64,000 nt of DNA, taken from positions 124,001-188,000 of the forward strand of contig JAPLTF010000032.1 in NCBI GenBank assembly GCA_026398275.1, written 5' to 3'. This DNA is from Verrucomicrobiota bacterium. Its GTDB lineage: Bacteria; Verrucomicrobiota; Verrucomicrobiia; Chthoniobacterales; Terrimicrobiaceae. The notes under the pieces are model-generated. The model did no database searches. It saw only the letters and a program-made list of their open reading frames with translations, and was not told the origin of the DNA. Positions 46,147-55,368 of the stretch are shown here, one piece after another (the stretch's first letter is position 1; the number at the start of each line of letters is the position of its first letter). Position numbers and translations under genes: made by a program.

Positions 46147-47633
46147 AAACTCCCGAAATCTGGTTCCTCACCGGCAGCCAGCACCTCTACGGTCCCGAGA
46201 CTCTCAAGCAGGTTGCATCCAACGCCCAGGCGATCGCCAAAGGGCTGAACCTTCCGCTGCCGCTCGTCTTCAAGCCGGTTCTCACGACGCCGGATGCCAT
46301 CCGCACGACGCTCCTGGAGGCGAATTCCGATCCGTCCTGCGCGGGCCTGATCCTGTGGATGCACACGTTCTCCCCGTCGAAAATGTGGATTGGCGGGCTC
46401 TCCGCGCTGCGGAAGCCGTTCCTGCATCTTCACACCCAGTTCAACCGCGACCTGCCGTGGGGCTCGATCGACATGGATTTCATGAACCTGAACCAGTCGG
46501 CTCATGGCGACCGCGAGGCCGGGTTCATCCACTCGCGCATGCGGCTCTCGCGCAAGGTCGTCGTCGGGCATTGGCAGGATCCCGAAGTCGTCGGGCGGAT
46601 CGCCGCATGGGTCCGCGCCGCGCGCGCGTGGCACGACTGGCAGGGGGCGAAGTTTGTGAGGTTCGGGGACAACATGCGGCAGGTCGCGGTCACTGAAGGC
46701 GACAAGGTCTCCGCGGAAATGACGTTCGGATTTTCGGTCAATGGGCACGGGGTCGGCGATCTTGCCGCCGCGCTGCGCGATGTCTCCGACAAGGCCGTGA
46801 CCGGGCTCGCCGGCGAATATGCGGACGCCTACACGCTCGCTCCATCGATGGCCAAAGGCGGGGACCGCCACGAATCGCTCCGCGACGCGGCGCGCATCGA
46901 GCTCGCCCTGCGCGGGTTCCTTGAAAAGGGAGGCTTCTCGGGATTCACGACCACGTTCGAGGATCTCCACGGGCTCAAGCAATTGCCCGGGATCGCCGTC
47001 CAGCGGCTCATGGCCGACGGGTATGGCTTCGGTGCGGAGGGCGACTGGAAGACTGCGGCGCTCCTGAGAGCGATGAAAGTCATGGCCTCGGATCTCGGCG
47101 GAAAAACCTCGTTCATGGAGGATTACACCTACCACCTCGAACCAGGAAACCACCTCGTGCTCGGCTCGCACATGCTCGAAGTGTGCCCTTCGATTGCCGC
47201 TGCAAAACCCTCCTGCGTGATTCATCCGCTCGGCATCGGCGGCAAGGAGGATCCCGTCCGCCTGGTCTTCGACGCGCCGGCCGGACCCGCGCTCAACGCG
47301 ACGCTCGTGGACCTCGGAAACCGGTTCCGCATGATCGTCAACGAAGTGGACGCCATCACCCCGCCGCAGCCGCTGCCGAACCTTCCCGTGGCCCGAGCCG
47401 TCTGGAAGTGCCGCCCGGATTTCAAGACCGCGTGCGGCGCATGGATCCAGGCCGGGGGCGCCCACCATACCGCCTACAGCTACACGGTGACGCGCGAGCA
47501 CCTGGAGGATTTTTCCGCGATGGCGGGCATCGAATTTCTTGTCATCGGAAACGAGACCCGCCTCGATGATTTCAAAAAGGAACTGCGCTTCAACGAGGTT
47601 TATCACCACCTTGCCGGAGGGTTTGTCGCGTGA
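46143..47633 (+). CDS. araA: L-arabinose isomerase AraA
   Basis: 496 residues from the ATG at 46143; the frame upstream overlaps araB. It starts [20 protein letters not shown] and contains [38 protein letters not shown] with [48 protein letters not shown] and [20 protein letters not shown]. The metal-binding Glu and His residues are in these blocks. It converts L-arabinose to L-ribulose. Normal length; it overlaps araB and araD by 4 bp. Confidence 0.97.
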   Translation: MKTPEIWFLTGSQHLYGPETLKQVASNAQAIAKGLNLPLPLVFKPVLTTPDAIRTTLLEANSDPSCAGLILWMHTFSPSKMWIGGLSALRKPFLHLHTQFNRDLPWGSIDMDFMNLNQSAHGDREAGFIHSRMRLSRKVVVGHWQDPEVVGRIAAWVRAARAWHDWQGAKFVRFGDNMRQVAVTEGDKVSAEMTFGFSVNGHGVGDLAAALRDVSDKAVTGLAGEYADAYTLAPSMAKGGDRHESLRDAARIELALRGFLEKGGFSGFTTTFEDLHGLKQLPGIAVQRLMADGYGFGAEGDWKTAALLRAMKVMASDLGGKTSFMEDYTYHLEPGNHLVLGSHMLEVCPSIAAAKPSCVIHPLGIGGKEDPVRLVFDAPAGPALNATLVDLGNRFRMIVNEVDAITPPQPLPNLPVARAVWKCRPDFKTACGAWIQAGGAHHTAYSYTVTREHLEDFSAMAGIEFLVIGNETRLDDFKKELRFNEVYHHLAGGFVA

Positions 47634-48334
47634 GCGATTTTGAATCCCTCCGCGAAGAATGCCATGCCGCGAACGTGGCCCTGCCGGCCACCGGGCTGGT
47701 GGACCTGACATTCGGCAACGTCAGCGTCTGCGACCGCGAGCTCGGAGTTTTTGCCATCAAGCCCAGCGGGGTCGCCTACGACCGGCTGGTTCCGGCGGAC
47801 ATGGTGATCGTCGATTTTGATGGCCGGGTTGTGGACGGCTCCCTGCGCCCGTCATCCGACACGCCGACCCACCGACGCCTTTTTCTCGGTTTTCCCGGGA
47901 TCCGTTCGGTCGTGCACACCCACTCGCGCCACGCGGTGGCATTCGCCCAGGCCGCGGCGGAGATCCCGGTTTTCGGAACCACCCACGCCGACTATTTCCG
48001 CGGCTCCGTGCCGGTGACCCGCGCGCTGACTGCCGGGGAGGTCGAGGCTGACTACGAATGGGAAACCGGCAACGTCATCGTCGAGCGGTTTTCCGACATG
48101 GACCCATTGGATTCCCCGGCCGTTCTGGTCCGCAACCACGGCCCGTTCGCATGGGGGCCGTCTGGCGAGAAAGCCGTCGAAACCGCGCTGGCGCTTGAGA
48201 TCGTGGCAAACATGGCGCTGAAGACCCTCGCCATCAATCCCGCAGCACATCGTCTGGGCCGGCATCTCGTGGAAAAACACTTTCTCAGGAAGCACGGAGA
48301 TGCGGCCTATTACGGCCAATCCTCGCCGGGGTAG
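47630..48334 (+). CDS. araD: L-ribulose-5-phosphate 4-epimerase AraD
   Basis: 234 residues from a GTG that overlaps the araA stop. Class II aldolase fold: [48 protein letters not shown], the zinc histidines [15 protein letters not shown] and a later H in [13 protein letters not shown], and a TTHADYFRG segment seen in AraD. It produces D-xylulose-5-phosphate for the pentose phosphate pathway, completing the araBAD route. The 3' end overlaps the convergent DCC-protein gene by 25 bp. Confidence 0.95.
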   Translation: MSDFESLREECHAANVALPATGLVDLTFGNVSVCDRELGVFAIKPSGVAYDRLVPADMVIVDFDGRVVDGSLRPSSDTPTHRRLFLGFPGIRSVVHTHSRHAVAFAQAAAEIPVFGTTHADYFRGSVPVTRALTAGEVEADYEWETGNVIVERFSDMDPLDSPAVLVRNHGPFAWGPSGEKAVETALALEIVANMALKTLAINPAAHRLGRHLVEKHFLRKHGDAAYYGQSSPG

Positions 48335-48684
48335 TGCGGATTCGAGTAGAAGCCCCGGCGGGCAGCCACGCCGGCATAGAGAGCCTCTGCCAGGCGCGCG
48401 AAGCCAGGCGCCTTGCGATAAAGCGTCAAGGCCATCCGGCCATACCATGTCGCCGTGGCCAGTGCGGAAAACACCGCCTCCGCACCGGAGCAGATGGAGC
48501 CGTCCGCGCCGATCCACTGCACGGCGCGCGCGAAGTTCTCCGGCGGGACCTGGGGAAATTTCGGCCCAGCGATCTGCGAGGGTTCATACAGGACGCGGTC
48601 GCCGGTGACCGCCTTCCATGCTCCGACCCACCGGCAGCAAAACCGGCAGTCGCCATCATAGATCAGCAGAGGCTTTGCGGGCAC
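48310..48684 (-). CDS. DCC family thiol-disulfide oxidoreductase-like protein (DUF393)
   Basis: 124 residues from a GTG at 48684 (VPAKPLLIYDGDCRFCCRWV). The family signature YDGDCxFC is at residues 9-16, so the redox cysteine motif is complete. Other family features are VLYEPSQIAG and ICSGAEAVFSALA. The open frame reaches 49062, but this overlaps the next gene and encodes a basic, unlikely N-terminus. The substrate is unknown. Convergent with araD, with a 25-bp overlap of the 3' ends. Confidence 0.82.
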   Translation of the reverse strand: MPAKPLLIYDGDCRFCCRWVGAWKAVTGDRVLYEPSQIAGPKFPQVPPENFARAVQWIGADGSICSGAEAVFSALATATWYGRMALTLYRKAPGFARLAEALYAGVAARRGFYSNPHYPGEDWP

Positions 48685-48748
48685 TTGGACATGTTGCTCT
48701 CTTGCCGGCGGGATTCCAAACACAAACGCCCACCTGCGAGGCAACGGC

Positions 48749-49666
48749 CTACTCCGCTGCGGCCGCCGATGGGGAAGCCGATCGGGCTGCGAGGGCGAGG
48801 TCCTCTTTTTCCTCCTCCGCGCGACGGTTAATGACGAAGGTGTTGTTGTCGCCGAACGTGGCCCAGGGGCCGGCGGGGACGTCGGCGAATTCCACGAATT
48901 TCCAATCCGTGACATCTGTGTCGTCCATGCCGAGAAAGTCGCGGACAGCGGGCGAGACGTCGAGGCCCGCGCCCTGGTTGAGATTGGGCTGGGGCCTTTC
49001 ATTGCCGAAGACGTAGTCCGCATGGTCGGTGCGGAACGGGCCGGCATCCTCCCACTGCGCATAGCAGACGCGGCTCCCCCGCCGGATCGCGATCCACCGG
49101 CCTTTGCAAACGGACCGGGAGGCAGATTGGTATTCCTTTTTGAACCAGGGAATAACCTGCATGGCTTCGGGTTTGTGGCCCTTTGAGGTCATGTCATTGT
49201 AGGGAAGGGCGATGTAGAAGGGATTTTGGCGGGGCGTGAATGCCTGCGGGATGTAGTTGCTCCGCCGCTCGCCGCGCTGGGGCGTATCCGTGCCGCCGTA
49301 GTTCTCCGCCCACCGGGAATCCCAGCAACTCTTGCGGTTCGGGACGGGATTGTTGGCCGAGGGCTTCTCGCCGATCCAGAAAGTCGTGGTGACAATGGCA
49401 GTGCGCCACGGATACTGAGGGATGGCGTCGGAGGGGGGGGGATCGGTGCGTGGAGTGGAGTCCGAGGACCAGGAATCATTCTCAAAGGAGAGCTGGGTGC
49501 TTCCCGCCTTCTTCGTTTTCGGGGAATCAACAGTCCTGATGGTGGCCCCGGGCGAGGAGGTCAGGCTGGCCGCGGAATACATGGCCACCCCGATCCAGCG
49601 AATAAAGGATTTTCTCTTCTGATGCCGACGGCGGTCGCGGATGTGAGAGCAACGGTGCCTGCTCAT
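48749..49666 (-). CDS. Exported hypothetical protein with a double-psi beta-barrel-like C-terminal domain
   Basis: 305 residues. The N-terminus (basic RHQKRKSFIR, then WIGVAMYSAASLTS) looks like a signal peptide or anchor, which supports the ATG at 49666 over the inner one at 49582. A low-complexity Ser/Thr/Pro region follows. The conserved part reads YIALPYNDM, then CKGRWIAIRRGSRVCYAQWE with DAGPFRTDHADYVFG, and GAGLDVSPAVRDFLGMDD. The DxGPF ... GLDVSPAVRDxLG pattern recalls RlpA-type DPBB domains, where the Asp is catalytic in lytic enzymes. A peptidoglycan or polysaccharide role is possible but unproven. Ends in a Glu/Ala-rich tail. Confidence 0.65.
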   Translation of the reverse strand: MSRHRCSHIRDRRRHQKRKSFIRWIGVAMYSAASLTSSPGATIRTVDSPKTKKAGSTQLSFENDSWSSDSTPRTDPPPSDAIPQYPWRTAIVTTTFWIGEKPSANNPVPNRKSCWDSRWAENYGGTDTPQRGERRSNYIPQAFTPRQNPFYIALPYNDMTSKGHKPEAMQVIPWFKKEYQSASRSVCKGRWIAIRRGSRVCYAQWEDAGPFRTDHADYVFGNERPQPNLNQGAGLDVSPAVRDFLGMDDTDVTDWKFVEFADVPAGPWATFGDNNTFVINRRAEEEKEDLALAARSASPSAAAAE

Positions 49667-49872
49667 GGGAGAATGTCGGCCATGGGCAGGGCATTTGCAA
49701 ATGACGGAAACCCGCGCAGACGGCCTGCGACACTCAATGCGTTCATTGAGAGTGCGTTAGCGATTTTTCATCCTGACGCGGTGGAGTTCAGCCGCCCTGC
49801 GGTGTCAGGGAGTGACCGCGCGAAGCACCAAATGCCCGGCCCCGATAGAAACACGGCGGCTCAGCATCGCGG

Positions 49873-51168
49873 CTACACTTCCAGGCGGTCGTCCGCCTTG
49901 ACCCGCAATGTCAGCACGGCGGCAAGAAGCAGGCAGAACCCGCCAAACACGACGGCGCTGAGGCGGTTGACCTGCGGGAATTGCTCCATCGCGCGGCTGA
50001 GCAGGATGGCCACGAGGATTTGGGGAATGACGATGAAGAAATTGAAGATGCCCATGTAGACTCCCATTCGTGCGGGCGGGAGGGAATTTGAGAGCATCGC
50101 GTATGGCATCGAGAGGATCGAGGCCCAGGCGATCCCCACTCCGACGAAGGCCAGCATCAGCAGATGCGGGTCGCGGATGATTCCAACCGACGCCAGTCCG
50201 AGGCCTCCGCACGCCAGCGAGATCACGTGGATCCACTTCGCGCTCATCACCCGGCCCAGCCAGAGAAAGGCCATGGCCGCAAGGAACGCCACGAAATTGT
50301 AGGACGCGAAGCAATTGTTGGCGATCGCGATCCCCTGCTTGTAGAGGTCCGAATTCGTATCTGTCGCGCCCATCACATTGCGGGCGACGGCGACAGAAAA
50401 AAAGATCCACATGCAAAAGAGCCCCATCCACGTGAAGAACTGGACGAGCGCAAGCTGCTTCATGCGCGATGGCATTTCGCGGAACGCGATCAGGATTTCT
50501 CCGAGCCCCTCCCCCTTCCGCCGGCGCAAGGCCTCGAGGTCGTCGGGCGGATACTCGCGGGTCGTGAAAACCGTCCAGAGAACTGCCAGGATGAACACCA
50601 GCGCCCCGATCGAGAACGCCCAGTGGACGGTGGCGGGAATCGGCTGCCCGGGCCCGGTCGCCAGGCTGATCCCGGCGTAGTCGTTCAGCCACTGGGGAAG
50701 CTTCGAGGCGATCACGGCACCGGCTCCGATGAAGACCGACTGCATCGCAAAACCGACCGTGCGCTGCTCGCTCGGCAGCAGGTCCGCAACGAACGCGCGG
50801 AACGGCTCCATGCTGATATTCACCGAGGCATCCATCACCCACAGCAGGCCGGCCGCCATCCACAGCGCGGAGGAATGCGGCATCGCCAGAAGCGCGAGGG
50901 AGGCCAGGATCGCGCCGACAAGAAAATACGGCCGCCGGCGACCCATCCGGCCCCACGTTCGGTCGCTCATGTGGCCGATGATCGGCTGAACGATCAGCCC
51001 GGTGAGCGGGGCCGCGAGCCAGAGCAGCGGAAGCTCGCTCTCCTTGGCGCCGAGGTATTCATAGATCGACGACATGTTGCCCATCTGGAGACCCCAGCCA
51101 AACTGGATCCCGAAAAAACCGAAACTCATGTTCCAAATGGCCCAAAAACTCAAACGCGGCTTGTTCAT
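49873..51168 (-). CDS. MFS sugar transporter (GPH / SLC45-like)
   Basis: 431 residues from the ATG at 51168 (MNKPRLSFWAIWNMSFGFFG); a TTG at 51210 is the other candidate. Twelve spans are expected. The first part contains GIQFGWGLQMGNMSSIYEYL, the loop 2-3 motif QPIIGHMSDRTWGRMGRRRPYF (D-R-x-x-x-R-x-G-R-R-R type, residues about 80-100) and MEPFRAFVADLLP. These are hallmarks of sucrose/maltose proton symporters of the SLC45 and GPH type. It lies near araBAD but is on the other strand, so the sugar is not known. Confidence 0.85.
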   Translation of the reverse strand: MNKPRLSFWAIWNMSFGFFGIQFGWGLQMGNMSSIYEYLGAKESELPLLWLAAPLTGLIVQPIIGHMSDRTWGRMGRRRPYFLVGAILASLALLAMPHSSALWMAAGLLWVMDASVNISMEPFRAFVADLLPSEQRTVGFAMQSVFIGAGAVIASKLPQWLNDYAGISLATGPGQPIPATVHWAFSIGALVFILAVLWTVFTTREYPPDDLEALRRRKGEGLGEILIAFREMPSRMKQLALVQFFTWMGLFCMWIFFSVAVARNVMGATDTNSDLYKQGIAIANNCFASYNFVAFLAAMAFLWLGRVMSAKWIHVISLACGGLGLASVGIIRDPHLLMLAFVGVGIAWASILSMPYAMLSNSLPPARMGVYMGIFNFFIVIPQILVAILLSRAMEQFPQVNRLSAVVFGGFCLLLAAVLTLRVKADDRLEV

Positions 51169-51241
51169 AGGAGGAGCGGGCACGCTATCAGCGCGCGAAA
51201 CGCAATTCAAACAAAGTTGTTTTTGTATCGTTCAACCGGCC

Positions 51242-52081
51242 TCAGAACCCGACCGGCCCGTTCGCATAGTGGACGCGTCCGGCGGAAAGCTTTTCCACCT
51301 GGATCTCCATGGATTCAAATTGCACGGAGGCCGACATCGTCGCGACGGAGGTATCGGCGGCATCGTGGCCGCTTCCCACCCGGATGAAACCATATTGCGG
51401 GGCAAGGCGGGTGGGATCGTAGCACCACCAGCGGTCGCCGAGCCACACCTCGAAGAAGGCGTGAAAATCCGGCTGCTGCAGCCCGTAGGCGTAGGCGCAG
51501 CCGTAGCGCGCCGGAATTCCCAGTGCGCGGCAGAAGGTGATGCCGAGGTGGGCAAAATCCCGGCACACCCCGGCGCGCAGGGTCAGGCATTCAACGGCGC
51601 TCGTGTGCGCGTCGGTGATGCCGGGCTGGTAGTCGATGTTTGTGTGGATCCAATTGCAGATCCCCGCCACGCGCTCGTGGCCGGGCGCGAGATCGCCGAA
51701 GCTTTTTGCGGCGAGCCGCACGAGCTTGTCGGATTCGCAATACCGGCTGGGATAAAGGTAGCGCACCACGCCGGACGGCAGGTCCACCAGCGGGGACTCC
51801 GGAGGATTCCGCGAACCGCGGGCGGGGGAGATATCCCGCTCGACCTCGGCCTCGTAAAAAACCTCCAGGCCGCCGGCCGGCGCGGCGAGCCCATGGAACC
51901 GGGTGGTTCCCTCCGGCACGACGTGCTCGCGGAATTTGATCCCGCGGCTGTTCGAGACGCTCTCCGTCAGGATCCGCTGCGACGCGGTTTTCACGGCCGC
52001 CATGTTCAGCAGCAACCAGCCTTCCTGTTCGATACGGTAGGCGAGCCGGGTGCGGATGGAAAACCGGTGCGTCGTGGACAT
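51242..52081 (-). CDS. Transglutaminase-like protein
   Basis: 279 residues from the ATG at 52081 (MSTTHRFSIRTRLAYRIEQE). An N-terminal beta domain of the bacterial transglutaminase type is followed by the core with a complete Cys-His-Asp triad: LRAGVCRDFAHLGITFCRAL, FHAFFEVWLGDRWW and CYDPTRLAP. These are usually cytoplasmic cysteine peptidases or amidases of unknown substrate. Divergent from the ABC exporter gene with a 72-bp gap, which must hold both promoters. Confidence 0.88.
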   Translation of the reverse strand: MSTTHRFSIRTRLAYRIEQEGWLLLNMAAVKTASQRILTESVSNSRGIKFREHVVPEGTTRFHGLAAPAGGLEVFYEAEVERDISPARGSRNPPESPLVDLPSGVVRYLYPSRYCESDKLVRLAAKSFGDLAPGHERVAGICNWIHTNIDYQPGITDAHTSAVECLTLRAGVCRDFAHLGITFCRALGIPARYGCAYAYGLQQPDFHAFFEVWLGDRWWCYDPTRLAPQYGFIRVGSGHDAADTSVATMSASVQFESMEIQVEKLSAGRVHYANGPVGF

Positions 52082-52153
52082 TCGGGGCAGTGTAGACTGC
52101 ATCAACCCAAAAAGCTTTTGATTTCCGGCGGGCTGCTACAGAATGCGCGGTTC

Positions 52154-53977
52154 ATGTCCAAACAAAAGCTGCCGTTCCCTCAACTCGTCAAGGCGTTCTG
52201 GGAGCCCTACCTTCACCTGCTCAAGTATCTCAAGACTTACAGGAAGCGGTTCATTTTGGGTCTGGTTTTCGGAAGCCTTGCCGGCGTGCTCAACGGCACC
52301 TTTCCTCTTGTCATCAAACTCGCCGGCGATGCCATCCTGCCTCCCGGCCATTCACCCGTCTCCCCCACCCAAATCCTGAAATCCGGGGTCGATTCGGGGC
52401 CGGGCGTCGAGAAGGTCTTCTGGATCGCGCTGCTCATCCCGGCAGCCATGGTGGCCAGAGGGCTCTTTTCCTATCTGAGCTCTTATTGTCTGGCTTGGGT
52501 GAGTCTCCGGGTGCTCCGCGACCTCCGCACAAAATTGTTTGCGCACCTGATGTCGCAGTCGCTGGGATTTTTCAACCGCGCGAAGGCGGGCAAGCTCATT
52601 TCGCGGGTGATGAACGACACCCGGATGGCCCAGAACGCGCTCACCACGATCTCGGGGGATATCGTTCAAGGCCCCATCGCCGTCCTCACTGGAGTCATCG
52701 TGCTGGTCAAGTTGGACTGGATGTTCAGCCTCACCACCCTTCTCCTTTTTCCGATCTGCATTTTCCCCGTGGTCTTCTTTGGGAAAAAAGTCCGCCAGGC
52801 CGGACGGGCGGAGGAGAACGAGGCCGGGCAAATGTCCGTCATCCTCCAGGAATCGTTCGCCGGGATCCGGATCGTCAAGTCGTTCGCCCGCGAAAGCTAC
52901 CAGGCGGAGGAGTTTGACAAATCCAGCGAAATCCAGTGGAGGAACAGCCTGCGCGTGCGGAGGAGCTCGGACATCGTCCAGCCGCTCATCGAGTCGGTAT
53001 CGGCGCTCGGCGTGGTCCTCGCGTTGATGTATGTCTATTACTTCCACATCAGCTTCATTAAATTCGCCGCGCTTTGCGCCGGGATTTTCCTCCTCTACAA
53101 CCCGGTCAAATCCCTGAGCAAAATTCCGATGCTCATGCAAAAGTGCATGGCGTCAGCCACGAATATTTTCGACCTGCTGAAACTTCAGCCCGAGATCCAG
53201 GACAAGCCGGATGCCGTCGTTTTGAGAAACAGCGCCGGGCGGATCGAGTTCGACCGCATGAGCTTTTCCTACGGCGTGAACAAGGCGGCGGTCCAGGACA
53301 TCTCGCTCACCATTGATTCCGGAAAAAAATATGCCCTCGTCGGGGCAAGCGGTGCCGGCAAGAGCACCCTCCTTTCTCTGATTTTGCGTTTCTATGACCC
53401 GCAGTCGGGGTGCATCCGGATCGATGGCCACGACATCCGCGACCTCACCCAGAAGTCTCTCCACGAGCAGATTGGCGTCGTCACGCAGGAGTCGTTCCTC
53501 TTTCACGACACGATCTACGAGAACATCCGCTACGGGCGGTTGGAGGCGACGCGCGAGGAGATCATCGCCGCCTCGCAGTCCGCCTTCGCCCACGATTTCA
53601 TCCTGGCCCAGGCGGAAGGATACGAGACGGTCGTCGGCGATAAGGGCAGCCTTCTTTCCGGCGGCCAGCAGCAGCGGGTGGCCATCGCCCGGGCTCTGCT
53701 CAAGAACGCGCCGATCCTCCTCCTCGACGAGGCGACCTCCGCGCTGGATTCCGAATCCGAGCGCATGATCCAAGCCGCCCTCGAACGACTCTCTGAGGGG
53801 CGGACGGTGATCGCCATCGCCCACCGGCTCTCGACGATCCTCAAATCCGACTGCATCGTCGTCATGGATCAAGGCAGGATCGTTGACGCCGGCACGCATC
53901 ACAAATTGCTCGAAAAATCGACCCTCTACCGCAACCTTTACGAGCTTCAGTTCCACCACCACGAAATCCCGGCGTGA
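52154..53977 (+). CDS. MsbA-like ABC half-transporter (lipid or multidrug exporter)
   Basis: 607 residues from the ATG at 52154. Six membrane spans lie in the first 340 residues, then an ATPase domain: Walker A VGASGAGKSTLLSLILRF, Q-loop GVVTQESFLFHDTIYENI, signature LLSGGQQQRVAIARALL, Walker B PILLLDEATSALDSESE and H-loop VIAIAHRLSTILKSD. The fused TMD-NBD layout and YENIRYGR box fit the MsbA group. As the polysaccharide region follows, lipid A or lipid-linked glycan export is plausible. The open frame upstream overlaps the divergent transglutaminase gene and is not coding. Confidence 0.92.
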   Translation: MSKQKLPFPQLVKAFWEPYLHLLKYLKTYRKRFILGLVFGSLAGVLNGTFPLVIKLAGDAILPPGHSPVSPTQILKSGVDSGPGVEKVFWIALLIPAAMVARGLFSYLSSYCLAWVSLRVLRDLRTKLFAHLMSQSLGFFNRAKAGKLISRVMNDTRMAQNALTTISGDIVQGPIAVLTGVIVLVKLDWMFSLTTLLLFPICIFPVVFFGKKVRQAGRAEENEAGQMSVILQESFAGIRIVKSFARESYQAEEFDKSSEIQWRNSLRVRRSSDIVQPLIESVSALGVVLALMYVYYFHISFIKFAALCAGIFLLYNPVKSLSKIPMLMQKCMASATNIFDLLKLQPEIQDKPDAVVLRNSAGRIEFDRMSFSYGVNKAAVQDISLTIDSGKKYALVGASGAGKSTLLSLILRFYDPQSGCIRIDGHDIRDLTQKSLHEQIGVVTQESFLFHDTIYENIRYGRLEATREEIIAASQSAFAHDFILAQAEGYETVVGDKGSLLSGGQQQRVAIARALLKNAPILLLDEATSALDSESERMIQAALERLSEGRTVIAIAHRLSTILKSDCIVVMDQGRIVDAGTHHKLLEKSTLYRNLYELQFHHHEIPA

Positions 53978-54017
53978 TCGGCCCGCAAGGCGCCCGCCGC
54001 TTCGGAGACGGGCTGCC

Positions 54018-55058
54018 TCACGACGATGAGGACATTTTTCCCATGAGCCGTTCAAACGCGGCCCCGGCATCCTCCACCGGGATGTCTTTCACGTTCCGGG
54101 TGGCGGGGTTGAGCAGCTCGTAGGGCACACCCCAGGGGTGCCAGTTTTGAGGGGGCGAGTCGCCGAAGAAGCAGAGGATCGGCAGGCCCAGGCCCGCGCC
54201 GACATGCATGGCTCCCCCATCGCTGCAAATCATGGCATCACAAACGGAGAGCCCTCCCATCAACGTCTCAAGCCGCCCGGTCGCATAGGGAAGAACAGGC
54301 AGCCCTGACGTGGAGGCGACAATGGACGCCGCCGCCTGATCATCGCCAGGATGCATGCGGTTTTTCTCGTCGCCCGGTGACCAGAAGAGCATGAACTGGA
54401 AACCGTCCTTCGCGTGCAGGCGCTTGATCAATTCAGAAAATTGCCCCCCGGTCCAACGCTGAAGCTCTTTGCGCGAGCTGATATGAACCCCGACCACGGT
54501 CCGGTCCGGACGAAACCACGTCTGCGAACGGAGGAGATCTTGCGCCCGGCGTTTCTCCCCCGGATCCGGCACCAGGCGCAAAGGGGGGGGCGGCCCCTCG
54601 ATGCCGAGCGGACGGAGCAAAAAAAATGCCTTCTCCACGCTGTGGCGGGGGGCGGTGTTGATGGGGATCCCGTGCGAGATGCCCGGGATCGTTGTGCGGG
54701 CGGGAACAAACCCGATGATGGACGCAGGGGCAATCCACCGGGCCGGGCGCAGCAGGCGGGGATGGTAGCCCCAATTGGCAACAATCACCGTATCGTAATG
54801 CGTGGAGCGCAGCCTCAACATGAGCCGGAATCGCCGCCAATGAGTCATCAGCAAGCTGGCCCCAGGGGAGCGGTGCTTGCCTTTTGTATAGACGTGGATC
54901 CGGCTCAAATCCGGGTTGTTCTGCAAGATCGGAAAATTATACGAATTCACCAGGGCATCGATCTGCGCGTCGGGGAAACGCTCCCGCAGCGCACGAAAAA
55001 CCGGGGTGGTGATGATCAGATCCCCAATGTTGTCGTGGCGGATGACAAGGATCTTCAT
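54018..55058 (-). CDS. Glycosyltransferase family 9 (heptosyltransferase-like)
   Basis: 346 residues from the ATG at 55058. Starts MKILVIRHDNIGDLIITTPV with FRALRERFPDAQIDALV, typical of ADP-heptose:LPS heptosyltransferases. The C-terminal nucleotide-sugar site is CDAMICSDGGAMHVGAGLGL with PILCFFGDSPPQNWHPWG. The catalytic Asp near the N-terminus (GDLIITTP) is kept. Probably adds a heptose-like sugar to an outer-membrane glycolipid. Convergent with the ABC exporter gene, 40 bp apart. Confidence 0.9.
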   Translation of the reverse strand: MKILVIRHDNIGDLIITTPVFRALRERFPDAQIDALVNSYNFPILQNNPDLSRIHVYTKGKHRSPGASLLMTHWRRFRLMLRLRSTHYDTVIVANWGYHPRLLRPARWIAPASIIGFVPARTTIPGISHGIPINTAPRHSVEKAFFLLRPLGIEGPPPPLRLVPDPGEKRRAQDLLRSQTWFRPDRTVVGVHISSRKELQRWTGGQFSELIKRLHAKDGFQFMLFWSPGDEKNRMHPGDDQAAASIVASTSGLPVLPYATGRLETLMGGLSVCDAMICSDGGAMHVGAGLGLPILCFFGDSPPQNWHPWGVPYELLNPATRNVKDIPVEDAGAAFERLMGKMSSSS

Positions 55059-55205
55059 GGTCGTGCGTTTCAAGTTGGTGAAAGGAAAGGCCGGCTTGGG
55101 AACGCCTGTCAGCATCCTCGGTGGCGCATCCATCCTCTCCCATCAAGGCACGTCCGTAAATTATGATTTTGATTTCCCGGGGGCTTGTTGCAAAACTACA
55201 GGCCC

Positions 55206-55364
55206 ATGCCCACCCACCACATCGCTTGCGACCTCGGCGCCGAGAGCGGCCGCGTCATGCTCGGCTCGTTGGAGGCTGGAACCCTCGCCCTCGAGGAATT
55301 CCAGCCGTCAGGAATCCCGGAGTGGGAGGCGGCTTTTGCCCGTTTTGAAAAGATCCGGAGCTGA
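55206..55364 (+). pseudogene. 5' stub of a rhamnulokinase (rhaB) gene
   Basis: A 52-codon ORF from the ATG at 55206. It begins MPTHHIACDLGAESGRVMLG and continues SLEAGTLALEEF, which matches the N-terminus of rhamnulokinase (the phosphate-1 loop DLGAxSGRVML). After residue 32 the sequence is unrelated (QPSGIPEWEAAFARFEKIRS, then a stop). About 450 codons of kinase are missing. Its last codons contain the ribosome site of the next gene. The true rhaB may be elsewhere, or this may be the residue of a deletion. Confidence 0.7.
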
Positions 55365-55368
55365 CCTT

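Noticed and set aside
49731-49767. Inverted repeat CACTCAATG/CATTGAGAGTG followed by a short T-run on the plus strand
   Set aside because: It points away from both flanking minus-strand genes, and the T-run is short and displaced, so a terminator role is not supported.
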